Shown piece after piece: positions 44,266 through 53,508 of a DNA stretch of 64,000 nucleotides (the stretch's first letter is position 1; every line of letters begins with the position of its first letter). The stretch spans positions 62,001-126,000 of the forward strand of contig CAMCMP010000004.1 of the NCBI GenBank assembly GCA_945876095.1, read 5' to 3'. The position numbers and the translations under genes were made by a program. Source of the DNA: Chitinophaga pinensis. Lineage in GTDB: Bacteria > Bacteroidota > Bacteroidia > Chitinophagales > Chitinophagaceae. The notes under the pieces were generated by a model. The model saw only the letters and a list, made by a program, of their open reading frames with translations. It had not been told where the DNA came from and did not search any database.

Positions 44266-46587
44266 ATGTGGAAACGCTTAGGAACCATTGTAATTAAAAA
44301 CCGCTTACCATTATTAATCATACTTTTTGCTGTTACTGGCGTAATGGGATATTTTGCTAGTAAGGTAAAATTGAGTTATGAATTTGCTAAAGCAATTCCA
44401 GTTGACAATCCGAAGTACCAAGAGTACAAGCAGTTTAGAGAGAAATTTGGTGATGATGGCAATGTATTAGTGGTAGGAATTCAAACAGATCATTTTTTTG
44501 ATTTCGCCACTTTTTCTGCTTACAATCACCTGCAACAGCAGTTAAAGAAAGTCCAGGATGTAGAGGATGTCTTGAGTGTGCCTACGTCTATCAATCTCCA
44601 AAAGGATTCGGTAACTGAGAAATTGAATGCTATTAAAATATTTTCGGAAGGCATTGAAACTCAGTCAGAACTTGATTCTGCCAGTAAAATATTTTTGAAT
44701 CTTCCCTTTTATAATTCTCTTTTATACAATACTCAAACCAATGCTTATTTAATGGGTGTTAGAATTAATAGAGATTCTCTTAATTCCCCTAAGCGCTCAA
44801 AAATTGTAATGGACATTACTAAAGCGGCAAATGATTTTGAAAAAAACACTAAAATTGAAGTTCATCTGAGTGGACTACCGCTAATAAGAACTGTTGTAGC
44901 AGATAGATTACAAAAGGAAATGAGAATATTTTTAATTGGCTCATTATTGCTAAGTGCATTGATTCTGTTGGCATTTTTTCGTTCTTTCAGCACCATGTTA
45001 CTTTCATTGTTGGTGGTTATACTTGGGGTAATTTGGAGTCTAGGTGTTTTGCAATTGTGCGGCTATAAAATAAGTTTGCTAACTGCGTTAACGCCGCCAT
45101 TAGTAGTGGTGATTGGAATTCCTAATTGTATTTATTTTATCAATAAGTATCATAGTTCTTATTTAAACAGCGGAGACAAAAATCAGTCGCTAGTAGATAT
45201 GGTCAGTAAAATGGGTGTGGTTACTTTATTTTGCAATATTTCAGCAGCTATTGGTTTTGCAGTTTTTGCACTTACCAAAAGTGCTGTATTGCAGGAATTT
45301 GGTGTTGTAGCAGGAATTAGCATCATGTTAATTTTTGTGATTTCCTTTATTTTATTGCCCGCTGCATTAAGTTATTTACCATCGCCAAAACCTGCTCACA
45401 CAAAGTATCTTGAGAATAAATGGCTTACTAGCTTTTTATTAAATATCGAAAAATGGGTGGTCCATTTTCAAAAGCCAGTATATATTATTACTGGAATTCT
45501 ACTAGCGTTTTCAATTGTTGGAATATTTAAATTGAATACAGTGGCTTTTATTGTTGATGATTTACCTAAGACTGATAAAATATATACAGATATGAAGTTT
45601 TTTGAAAAAAACTTTAAGGGGGTAATGCCGTTGGAAATTGTAGTGGATACAAAAAAACGTAATGGATTGACTGGAATGCGATCGCTTTCAGTATTTGAAA
45701 AAGTGGACTCTTTGTCGCAATACATAGCTGCTCAAAAAGATATGAGTCGACCATTGAGTCTAGCTGAAGGGTTGAAATTTGCTAAGCAGGCTTTTTATGA
45801 AGGCGACTCTACTAATTATCAGTTACCCAATAGTTTTGATGGTGCTTTTGTAGGAGAATATTTACGTCCTAACAAAAATGATAGTGGGCGAAAGAATAAT
45901 TTTTCAAAGATGTTATCTTCTTTTATGGATAGCTCCCGACAAACCACTCGTATTAGTGTGAATATGGCAGATATTGGCACCAAGCAGTTGCCAATTGTTT
46001 TAAATGGTATCAATGAAAGGGCACATCAATTATTTGATACGAGTCAGTTTAAGGTGCAGTTAACCGGAACGAGTATTACTTTTTTAGAGGGCAGTAGTTT
46101 TATTATTAGTGGTTTAAAAGAAAGTATAGTATGGGCATTTTTATTGATATCGCTTTGTATGCTTTATCTGTTTAAATCGGCAAGAATATTAATTTGCTCT
46201 TTGATTCCCAACTTGATTCCATTAGTGATTACTGCCGGGGTAATGGGCTGGGTGGGTGTTCCACTAAAACCTTCAACCGTACTAGTATTTAGTGTTGCAT
46301 TGGGAATAGCCATTGATATTACGATTCGTTTTTTAGTGAATTACAAGCAGGAGCTACCAACTTATCAAAACGATATTCATGCAACTGTAAATGCAACCAT
46401 CCAAAACACGGGACTAAGTATTGTATACACTTCTCTAGTTTTAATAGCCGGATTTATTATATTTTGCTTTAGTAGTTTTGGCGGCACCATTGCTTTAGGT
46501 TGGCTAACTTCTATCACATTGTTAGTAGCTACCATTACAAATCTTGTTTTGCTACCTGTATTATTACTTAATCTGAGAAAAAAATAA
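44266..46587 (+). CDS. MMPL/RND-family exporter
   Basis: I start at ATG 44266 (MWKRLGTIVIKNRLPLLI), because the frame's first TTG at 44236 gives an unlikely N-terminus. The roughly 773-residue protein has two halves, each with a leading membrane helix, a periplasmic loop and a cluster of about five more helices (sterol-sensing-like). Examples are TALTPPLVVVIGIPNCIYFINKYH in the first half and FSVALGIAIDITIRFLVNYKQE in the second, where RND motifs carry charged residues. It is a proton-driven exporter, perhaps of lipids or hopanoids; no adaptor or TolC gene is adjacent. Confidence 0.88.
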   Translation: MWKRLGTIVIKNRLPLLIILFAVTGVMGYFASKVKLSYEFAKAIPVDNPKYQEYKQFREKFGDDGNVLVVGIQTDHFFDFATFSAYNHLQQQLKKVQDVEDVLSVPTSINLQKDSVTEKLNAIKIFSEGIETQSELDSASKIFLNLPFYNSLLYNTQTNAYLMGVRINRDSLNSPKRSKIVMDITKAANDFEKNTKIEVHLSGLPLIRTVVADRLQKEMRIFLIGSLLLSALILLAFFRSFSTMLLSLLVVILGVIWSLGVLQLCGYKISLLTALTPPLVVVIGIPNCIYFINKYHSSYLNSGDKNQSLVDMVSKMGVVTLFCNISAAIGFAVFALTKSAVLQEFGVVAGISIMLIFVISFILLPAALSYLPSPKPAHTKYLENKWLTSFLLNIEKWVVHFQKPVYIITGILLAFSIVGIFKLNTVAFIVDDLPKTDKIYTDMKFFEKNFKGVMPLEIVVDTKKRNGLTGMRSLSVFEKVDSLSQYIAAQKDMSRPLSLAEGLKFAKQAFYEGDSTNYQLPNSFDGAFVGEYLRPNKNDSGRKNNFSKMLSSFMDSSRQTTRISVNMADIGTKQLPIVLNGINERAHQLFDTSQFKVQLTGTSITFLEGSSFIISGLKESIVWAFLLISLCMLYLFKSARILICSLIPNLIPLVITAGVMGWVGVPLKPSTVLVFSVALGIAIDITIRFLVNYKQELPTYQNDIHATVNATIQNTGLSIVYTSLVLIAGFIIFCFSSFGGTIALGWLTSITLLVATITNLVLLPVLLLNLRKK

Positions 46588-46648
46588 GTTACTATTTTTT
46601 AAATAGTCTTAAGCAATTTGCGATGAGTTAATTTGCGCTTGAGTTTTA

Positions 46649-47773
46649 TTATTTTATTAATTCTCGCAACTTGATTTGTAAATCATTTTCTCTTAAGTTC
46701 ATTGCTATAATTTTACCCTGAGGGTCAAGTAAAACATTGTAAGGAATTCCTTCTATTCCATAGGGTGCAACAGCAGCACTGTTCCAATATTTTAAGTCGC
46801 TGATATGATACCAAGTGAGATTGTCTTCTTCAATCGCCTTCGTCCATTCAGCTTTTTGTTTATCAAGCGACACTCCCAAAACAGTAAAATTTTTATTTTT
46901 AAATTCTTGATAGGCTTTCACCACATTTGGATTTTCGCCTCTACAAGGGCCACACCAGCTAGCCCAAAAATCAACTAGTACATATTTTCCACGGAGCATG
47001 CTTAAGGAAAAAGCCTTTCCAATGGTATCGGGCATTGTAATATCAGGAGCCATCCCACCAATTTTAGGCAATGATTTATTCTGTGCAATTAATTGTTTGT
47101 ATTGTGCTACTATGGAAGCGATTGCCTGATTGTTAGGAAAACGTTTGGTTAACCCACCAACAGCAGTTTCTATTTTTGTAGGCTCAATATCTCGGGTATA
47201 GCCTAAACTGAACAATGCCATCACCGCATTGCTGGTGGTATCTAAATAGCTAAGAATATTTTGTTGAAATTTAGCTTGTTTGTCTACAATATCTAATTGC
47301 ATCGCCAGATAGGTGCTATCTGATGGCAAAGGATTTTTGTACTGTTGTAGAATGGATGCTTTATCTTCTAACTCTTTTCTTTTCTTTTCAATATCTACCA
47401 TAAATGACCGAAGTAAATAATTCGCAGGACTGTTAAACTTAGCACTCTCGAGTGAAAGTGAATTTAAATCTGACGAAAATGGAATGGTTGGTTGATCATT
47501 GATAAAAATAAAGGCAGCCTGACTTTTTTCAAGTCTTAGTCGATACAAACCTTCTTCAGGCGCTTGGGAAGTTAAAGAGAATTTGCCATTTTTAATTTCA
47601 GCGGTATCTACTACAGCAGGATCTTTTTGACTAAAATATAATTCTTCTAAATAGATCTGTTGGTCAGGTGTATTTTTAAGTTCTCCGGTAACAGTAAACT
47701 GACCTTTTTGAACAGAAGTGCTACAAGAGAATAAAAAAATTAGGCTGGTGAGCAGGGTTAAATTTTTTTTCAT
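46649..47773 (-). CDS. TlpA-family thiol-disulfide lipoprotein with DUF4369
   Basis: The 374-residue lipoprotein (lipobox LFSCST, Cys17) has an N-terminal DUF4369-type beta domain (about 22-115), a helical linker, and a C-terminal thioredoxin-like domain with DFWASWCGPCRGENP (Cys274 and Cys277). It should reduce or form disulfides in the periplasm, for example in cytochrome c maturation or defence. It begins eight bases after gatB, so it is co-transcribed with it, an unusual partner. Confidence 0.9.
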   Translation of the reverse strand: MKKNLTLLTSLIFLFSCSTSVQKGQFTVTGELKNTPDQQIYLEELYFSQKDPAVVDTAEIKNGKFSLTSQAPEEGLYRLRLEKSQAAFIFINDQPTIPFSSDLNSLSLESAKFNSPANYLLRSFMVDIEKKRKELEDKASILQQYKNPLPSDSTYLAMQLDIVDKQAKFQQNILSYLDTTSNAVMALFSLGYTRDIEPTKIETAVGGLTKRFPNNQAIASIVAQYKQLIAQNKSLPKIGGMAPDITMPDTIGKAFSLSMLRGKYVLVDFWASWCGPCRGENPNVVKAYQEFKNKNFTVLGVSLDKQKAEWTKAIEEDNLTWYHISDLKYWNSAAVAPYGIEGIPYNVLLDPQGKIIAMNLRENDLQIKLRELIK

Positions 47774-47781
47774 TTTGGGAA

Positions 47782-49224
47782 TTAATTTAATTTTTCGGCT
47801 AATAATTTATTGACAACGTTCATATCTGCTTTTCCTTTACTTAACTTTTTTACTTCACCTGCAAATAGTCCGATAAGACCTTTTTTTCCACTTCGGTATT
47901 CTTTTACTTTGTCAGGCATTTTATTGATTACTTCATCTACCCAACTGGCAACAGAATCATTGTTACTTTCTTGAAGTAGATTTAATTCAGTGGCAATTTC
48001 TAATGGATTTTTTTTAGGTGCTTGTATAAGTGCAGATAAAATTTTAGTAGAGGCGATACTAAAATTCACTTTACCGTCATCTACCAATTGAATTAAAGAA
48101 GCTGTCTTTTCTGGACTAAGTGGAAAGGCTTCAAGTTCTATTGAATGATCATTAAGGTAGGATTTTATTGGCCCCATTAACCAATTAACAGCTGCTTTAT
48201 AGTTGTTTGTATGTTTAATAATTTCCTCGAAATAATGTACTAAAGCCTTATCGCTGCAAATCACTTGAGCATCATAAGGAGCAAGTTGAAACACTTCTTT
48301 ATACTTAATCTCCAAAGCTTCAGGCAGGGCTGGAAGTGAATCCTTCACCTCTTTTAAAAATTGATCCGATATATGAAATGGCGTAAGGTCTGGATCAGCA
48401 AAATAGCGGTAGTCATCTGCATCTTCTTTACTGCGTAAAGAAAAAGTAGTATTATTATCTGCATCAAAGCTTCTTGTTTCTTGCACTATCGTAGCGCCAC
48501 TTTCAACGATATCGATGAGTCGATTTACTTCCAGATCGATTGCTTTTTTTACATTGCGAATACTATTTAGGTTTTTTACTTCTACCCGAGTGCCTAATTT
48601 TTTTTCACCTTTCAGTCGAATTGAAATATTTGCATCACATCGCATACTGCCTTCTTCCATATTTCCATCACAGATTTCAAGCCAGCGAACTAGGCGCCTT
48701 AACTCTGTGATATATGCAAATGCCTCATCACTGCTATGAAGGTCGGGCTCACTTACAATTTCAATTAAGGGAACACCTGCTCGGTTTAGGTCGATGGCAG
48801 TAAAATTTTCGTCTACATCATGAAGACTTTTTCCAGCATCTTCTTCAATATGGATTCGGTTAAGCTGAATATTACGTTGCTCCTCATTAACTTTTATTTT
48901 TACTACGCCATTCTTGCATATTGGAGTTGTATGCTGACTTATCTGGTAACCCTTTGGAAGATCTGGATAAAAATAGTTTTTGCGAGCAAAATAATTTTCC
49001 TGTTCAATTTCGCAGTTCAATGCTAAACCCAGTTTAATAGCAAATTCAATGGCCTTTTTATTCATCCTTGGCAAAGTGCCGGGGTGAGCTAAGGTAATGG
49101 GACTGATATGAGTATTGGGATCTGCACCAAAAGAGGCGCTGTCACCACAAAAAAGCTTGCTATTGGTTTGCAATTGTGCATGCACTTCCAAGCCAATTAC
49201 AACTTCGTATTTATCATTTTTCAT
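47782..49224 (-). CDS. gatB: Asp-tRNA(Asn)/Glu-tRNA(Gln) amidotransferase subunit B
   Basis: GatB recognises misacylated tRNA and activates the side-chain carboxylate. The start is taken as ATG 49224 (MKNDKYEVVIGLEVHAQLQTNSKLF), because the longer frame from 49260 would read into the tandem repeat and past a promoter-like element. The 480-residue protein has SFGADPNTHISPITLAHPGTLPRMNKKAIEFAIKLG, the GAD-box HIEEDAGKSLHD, EIVSEPDL, and the C-terminal YqeY-like tail. gatA and gatC are not in the window. tlpA-like follows by eight bases. Confidence 0.95.
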   Translation of the reverse strand: MKNDKYEVVIGLEVHAQLQTNSKLFCGDSASFGADPNTHISPITLAHPGTLPRMNKKAIEFAIKLGLALNCEIEQENYFARKNYFYPDLPKGYQISQHTTPICKNGVVKIKVNEEQRNIQLNRIHIEEDAGKSLHDVDENFTAIDLNRAGVPLIEIVSEPDLHSSDEAFAYITELRRLVRWLEICDGNMEEGSMRCDANISIRLKGEKKLGTRVEVKNLNSIRNVKKAIDLEVNRLIDIVESGATIVQETRSFDADNNTTFSLRSKEDADDYRYFADPDLTPFHISDQFLKEVKDSLPALPEALEIKYKEVFQLAPYDAQVICSDKALVHYFEEIIKHTNNYKAAVNWLMGPIKSYLNDHSIELEAFPLSPEKTASLIQLVDDGKVNFSIASTKILSALIQAPKKNPLEIATELNLLQESNNDSVASWVDEVINKMPDKVKEYRSGKKGLIGLFAGEVKKLSKGKADMNVVNKLLAEKLN

Positions 49225-49231
49225 TGAAGTA

Positions 49232-49239
49232 CAAAGGTA
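49232..49239 (-). promoter_or_regulatory. Predicted -7 element of gatB, very short leader
   Basis: The minus strand reads TACCTTTG, 8-15 bases before the gatB ATG (49224). The inferred start of transcription is at or within a few bases of the ATG. The tandem repeat array begins 11 bases upstream, where a -33 box would be. Confidence 0.45.
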
Positions 49240-49250
49240 AGGAAGTTCCC

Positions 49251-49348
49251 GGTGACTCACCCTACCCGGTGACTCACCCCACCCGGTGACTCACCCCACC
49301 CGGTGACTCACCCTACCCGGTGACTCACCCTACCCGGTGACTCACCGG
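49251..49348. repeat. 17-bp tandem array of palindromic words
   Basis: Five full units and one partial unit of GGTGACTCACCCTACCC (units 2 and 3 have CCCC instead of CCCT at the end of the word). Each unit holds GGTGACTCACC, a palindrome around one central C (arms GGTGA/TCACC). Six copies of the word at a spacing of 17 bases, in the gap between the PDZ gene and gatB. Confidence 0.95.
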
Positions 49349-49354
49349 AAGAAT

Positions 49355-50488
49355 TTAAAGATCTAATGTTTTTATTTTTTTGGGATATTTGACTTCAAAT
49401 ATCATTTCCTTACCGGCTCTTTTTGCCTTGATAGTATATCCGTTTTTTGAAGGTGAAGGACGAAGCTCTTCCCTAGCATCATCTGTATTGCCAACTGTAA
49501 CACCTCCTATTGAAACGAGAATATCACCTTTTTGTAAACCTGCTCTTTCTGCTGCTGACTCTTTTTCAATGTCAATCACTTTTACACCTTCCCCCTCTTC
49601 TAAATCCTGTATTCTAAGACCTAATTTTCTTTGATTGGGACTAGCGAATTCTTGCTGGTTGTCTAATTTTAATTCGAAATTTCTTCCAGGTGAGCTAAAA
49701 TCTCTCCCACCTTTTCCATCATCAATGATGATCATTTTTTCCATCGGGTTTCCTTGCGTATTCGGAAGGGCAAATACTTTACCCATGTCAGGAGAACCTT
49801 TCATAGTGATGGTTTTTTTAATCATCCTTCTTTCTCCTAACGTAACTTGCGCATTTGCTTTTTTTCTATCTCTAGTATAATATAATTTAACCTGCTCTTT
49901 TGGTTTTTTGGAGCCAATTACCTCTGCAAGCTTTGCTGGGTCAGAGATATTTTCTTCCCCTACTTTAGTAATAACATCGTCTTTTTGAAGGCCAGCTTTT
50001 TCTGCGGCGCTTTCTTTTGTTACTTCTACAACCCTTGCTCCTTCTGGTGCTTTCTCTGTTAATACCCCTAAAAAAGGACTCACTTCTTCTTTTACCTCTT
50101 GGAAATTTTTAAGGAAATCACCCCCCATCTCTAAGTCCTTGAAATTAAATTGACGTTTAATTACTTCTTCCCCATCATCTCCCTTGATAATAATAGTCTG
50201 AAGGATGCTAGTGTCAAATTTGATATTATCTAATGAGCCCATCGGAGAACCATTTATAATTATTTGCTCTCCTTTTTGACCTTTGTCTTTTTTAATAGTA
50301 ACGGTTACTTTTTGCTCTTTCCTTTCTTTACCAGGTAAACTTTCACCTGACCCTTGCTTTTCAGAATCTCCATTCTTTTCGATTCTAACTTCAATTTCTT
50401 TTCTTTGCTCCTGAGCATATAGTCCAGAAGAAAGTAAGTTAAATAGCAAAATTGTTATTATTACAGATTGTATTTTTTTCATAATCAA
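49355..50488 (-). CDS. Periplasmic protein with two PDZ domains
   Basis: The 377-residue protein has a signal peptide (to about 25, GLYAQ), a very charged region (about 28-75, EKNGDSEKQGSGESL..), PDZ1 at about 133-210 (FLGVLTEKAPEGARVVEVTKESAAEKAGLQKDDVITKVGEE), a linker and PDZ2 at about 285-370 (LGLRIQDLEEGEGVKVIDIEKESAAERAGLQKGDILVSIGG). No trypsin-like domain is present, so it is not DegP; it may bind C-termini and bring clients to a partner. The partner is unknown. Confidence 0.82.
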   Translation of the reverse strand: MIMKKIQSVIITILLFNLLSSGLYAQEQRKEIEVRIEKNGDSEKQGSGESLPGKERKEQKVTVTIKKDKGQKGEQIIINGSPMGSLDNIKFDTSILQTIIIKGDDGEEVIKRQFNFKDLEMGGDFLKNFQEVKEEVSPFLGVLTEKAPEGARVVEVTKESAAEKAGLQKDDVITKVGEENISDPAKLAEVIGSKKPKEQVKLYYTRDRKKANAQVTLGERRMIKKTITMKGSPDMGKVFALPNTQGNPMEKMIIIDDGKGGRDFSSPGRNFELKLDNQQEFASPNQRKLGLRIQDLEEGEGVKVIDIEKESAAERAGLQKGDILVSIGGVTVGNTDDAREELRPSPSKNGYTIKAKRAGKEMIFEVKYPKKIKTLDL

Positions 50489-50592
50489 GGGTTTATTTTT
50501 TGAAAATTTCCGGTATTTTATACAAAATTTTTCTAGTGAGTAGTCTTTTTAAAAAACTTTAACAGATAGACAATTTTAATTACTATCTCAAG

Positions 50593-53313
50593 CTAGAGTA
50601 AAGACTTAATCGCTTCAATTACTTTTGAAAGGTTGCTGATATTTTGTCCTCCGGCAGTAGCAATGGTAGCCTGTCCCCCTCCACCTCCTTGTATCAATCC
50701 TGCCACCTGTTCTTTTATCAATTTAGCAGCATCTATTTTTTTTGAAGCTACCACTGAGTCTGAAATGCCAAGAGCTATAAATGCCTTCCCGTCTATGTTT
50801 GCACAAAGAACCACGACATGGTCTTCCAATTGATTTTTACAGTCTACACATAATTTTTTTAATGAATCTGCGCTATTTACTTCTATAATTTCACCAATAA
50901 AGGACACTTTATCTATGAGCTCACTTTTTTGCAATAATTCATTGCGAATACCCACCAATTGCTTTGCTTCTAATCCTTCTAATTTTTTAGACAGAGCACT
51001 ATTCTCTGAACTTAGATTCTCAATGTATTTTTGAATATTGATCGGATTCTTTAAGAATGTTTTGATCGCATTTAATTCTGAAAATGTTTCATGAATGTAT
51101 TGTGCTGCTGCATATCCACACACTGCTTCAATTCTGCGAACACCCGCTGCTACAGCTGCCTCATGCTTTATTTTAAAAACACCTAATTCGCCTGTATAAC
51201 CTACATGAGTGCCCCCGCACAATTCAATTGAGTATTCAGGATCCATTATTACTACTCTTACCGTATCACCATATTTTTCACCAAACAATGCCATTGCACC
51301 TAATGCAATTGCTTCATCTTTATGCATAGAGCGAATGACTACAGGAACATTTTCTCTAATTTTTTCATTCACTATTTTTTCAACAGCCGCTATTTCTTCA
51401 TCCGTTACTTTGGCAAAATGCGAAAAGTCAAAACGAAGTTGTTCATCATTAACAAGGCTTCCTTTTTGAGCCACATGCTTACCTAATGTATTGCGTAAGG
51501 CAGAATGCATTAAATGAGTTACACTATGGTGAACTGAAATAGATTTTCTCCTTGCAACGTTTACTTTAGCTACTAATGGTTCGTTAATTGAATTAGGTAG
51601 CTGATCGGTGAAATGTATGATTAAATCATTCTCTTTTTTTGTATTGGTGACTTCAATAGCCTCATGTCCAAAATGAAGCGTACCTGTATCACCCACTTGT
51701 CCTCCGCTTTCAGCATAAAATGGGGTAGCTGCAAGAATTAATTGATAAAATTCTTTTGACTTGGAAGATACTTTGCGGTATTTAATAACTGAAGTCTCAA
51801 CTTCTAATGAATCGTATCCTATAAATTGATTAGAAGTATTTTCAACAAGAGTGATCCAATCTTCTGTATCAAGGACCGCTGCAGACCGACTACGGTTTTT
51901 TTGCTGCTGCATTTCTTTTTGAAAACCAGGCTCGTCTACTTTTAGATTATTCTCAGAAGCAATCAGCATAGTTAAATCAAGTGGAAAACCAAAAGTGTCA
52001 TAAAGTTCAAATGCAATAGCCCCTTCAATTACTTTTGTAGATTGTGATTGCTGAATGGTTTCATCTATTCTTTTTAATCCTTTGTCAAGCGTCCTTAAAA
52101 AAGCCTCTTCTTCTTCCTTCACAACTTTACTTACAAAATCTAATTGTTTTATTAACTCTGGGAAAACATTTTCAAATTGTTTCGCTAATAAAGGCATTAG
52201 CTGAAATAATAGGGGTTGTTTATAATCTAAGTAGGAATAATAGTAACGGACAGCTCTTCTTAAAATTCTTCTTATCACGTAACCAGCACCAGTATTAGAG
52301 GGTAGCTGACCATCGGCGATGGCAAAACTAATAGCTCGGATATGGTCTGAGAGTACACGAAAGGCAACAGCTCCTTCCCAACCACTACCAATAGTAGTTT
52401 TTCCAGCAGCCGTTTTAGAGGAATCTGCCGGAGTTAGCGTAGGATCATAAACTTTACCAGTTATTTTTTCTATGGCCTTTATTGTTCCAGTAAAAATATC
52501 AGTATCGTAATTACTTGTTTTGCCTTGCAATACTCTTACAAGTCTTTCAAATCCCATACCCGTATCAACATGCTGTGCTGGAAGGGGCTCCAGACTTCCA
52601 TCTTTTTTTCGGTTGAATTGGATAAATACGTTGTTCCAAATTTCAATAACCTGAGGGTGATCATTGTTCACTAATTTACTTCCTTCAACCTCTTTTCTTT
52701 CCTCTGCAGATCTGCAGTCTACATGAATCTCTGTACAAGGACCACAGGGGCCTGTGTCACCCATTTCCCAAAAATTATCTTTTTTGTTTCCTAATAAAAT
52801 TCTTTCTTCAGGAACAAATTTTTTCCATTCGTTGAAAGCCTCTTCATCTTTAGGCAACCCTTCTTTTGTATCTCCTTCAAAAATGGTTACATATAATTTA
52901 TCCTTGTCTAACTTATATACTTCAGTCAGTAATTCCCAGCTCCAGGCGATGGCGTCCTTTTTAAAATAATCACCAAAACTCCAATTGCCTAACATTTCAA
53001 ACATGGTATGGTGGTAGGTATCTACGCCCACTTCTTCTAAATCGTTGTGTTTACCACTTACCCGAAGGCATTTTTGAGTATCAGCAGCACGTTTATAAGG
53101 GGCAGGTTTATTACCTAAAAAGTAGTCTTTAAATTGGTTCATTCCTGCATTGGTAAATAAAAGGGTGGGGTCATCCTTTAATACGATGGGAGCAGATGGA
53201 ACGATAGCATGCTCCTTACTTTGAAAGAAATCAAGGAATTGTTGTCTTATTTCTACAGCCGTTAATTCGCTATTCACTGAACCAGTTGTCTTTTTTTCGT
53301 CATTTTGGGACAT
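50593..53313 (-). CDS. alaS: Alanyl-tRNA synthetase
   Basis: AlaS charges tRNA-Ala and edits Ser/Gly. The 906-residue protein has the class II core FFQSKEHAIVPSAPIVLKDDPTLLFTNAGMNQFKDYFLG, RVLSDHIRAISFAIADGQLPSNTGAGYVIRRILRRAVRY, the editing domain HHSVTHLMHSALR and CGGTHVGYTGELG, and the C-Ala domain ending QVAGLIQGGGGGQATIATAGGQN. Length is normal for bacteria. A -7-like TACCTTTG lies at 53385-53392. Confidence 0.96.
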   Translation of the reverse strand: MSQNDEKKTTGSVNSELTAVEIRQQFLDFFQSKEHAIVPSAPIVLKDDPTLLFTNAGMNQFKDYFLGNKPAPYKRAADTQKCLRVSGKHNDLEEVGVDTYHHTMFEMLGNWSFGDYFKKDAIAWSWELLTEVYKLDKDKLYVTIFEGDTKEGLPKDEEAFNEWKKFVPEERILLGNKKDNFWEMGDTGPCGPCTEIHVDCRSAEERKEVEGSKLVNNDHPQVIEIWNNVFIQFNRKKDGSLEPLPAQHVDTGMGFERLVRVLQGKTSNYDTDIFTGTIKAIEKITGKVYDPTLTPADSSKTAAGKTTIGSGWEGAVAFRVLSDHIRAISFAIADGQLPSNTGAGYVIRRILRRAVRYYYSYLDYKQPLLFQLMPLLAKQFENVFPELIKQLDFVSKVVKEEEEAFLRTLDKGLKRIDETIQQSQSTKVIEGAIAFELYDTFGFPLDLTMLIASENNLKVDEPGFQKEMQQQKNRSRSAAVLDTEDWITLVENTSNQFIGYDSLEVETSVIKYRKVSSKSKEFYQLILAATPFYAESGGQVGDTGTLHFGHEAIEVTNTKKENDLIIHFTDQLPNSINEPLVAKVNVARRKSISVHHSVTHLMHSALRNTLGKHVAQKGSLVNDEQLRFDFSHFAKVTDEEIAAVEKIVNEKIRENVPVVIRSMHKDEAIALGAMALFGEKYGDTVRVVIMDPEYSIELCGGTHVGYTGELGVFKIKHEAAVAAGVRRIEAVCGYAAAQYIHETFSELNAIKTFLKNPINIQKYIENLSSENSALSKKLEGLEAKQLVGIRNELLQKSELIDKVSFIGEIIEVNSADSLKKLCVDCKNQLEDHVVVLCANIDGKAFIALGISDSVVASKKIDAAKLIKEQVAGLIQGGGGGQATIATAGGQNISNLSKVIEAIKSLL

Positions 53314-53384
53314 ATACCTATCAATTTTTGGATTTTTTTTGCAATAGTTCCTTCTATCTTTGCTCGTGAAACATTTGCTCGGCG

Positions 53385-53392
53385 CAAAGGTA
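53385..53392 (-). promoter_or_regulatory. Predicted -7 element of alaS
   Basis: The minus strand reads TACCTTTG, an exact TAnnTTTG match, 72-79 bases before the alaS start. The opposite strand has TATCTTTG at 53355-53362, so both divergent genes may be served. Confidence 0.4.
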
Positions 53393-53486
53393 AAGAATTC
53401 AATGTTGAGTTGATGAAGGTGTACATAAAATGGACTGAAGCGTTATTATTTAAAGATTAGACGTAAATTCAATTTTCTAAAAATTA

Positions 53487-53503
53487 CAAACTCTCTGAGT
53501 TTG
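53487..53503. promoter_or_regulatory. Inverted repeat at the start of the M23 peptidase gene
   Basis: CAAACTC and GAGTTTG, 7-base arms with a TCT spacer, five bases before the ATG at 53509. It could be an operator or a 5' hairpin. Confidence 0.3.
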
Positions 53504-53508
53504 GGGCA

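Noticed and set aside
49251..49348. Could be a CRISPR array
   Set aside because: The period is only 17 bases with six-base separators that are almost the same in each unit, so there are no spacers and no cas genes.
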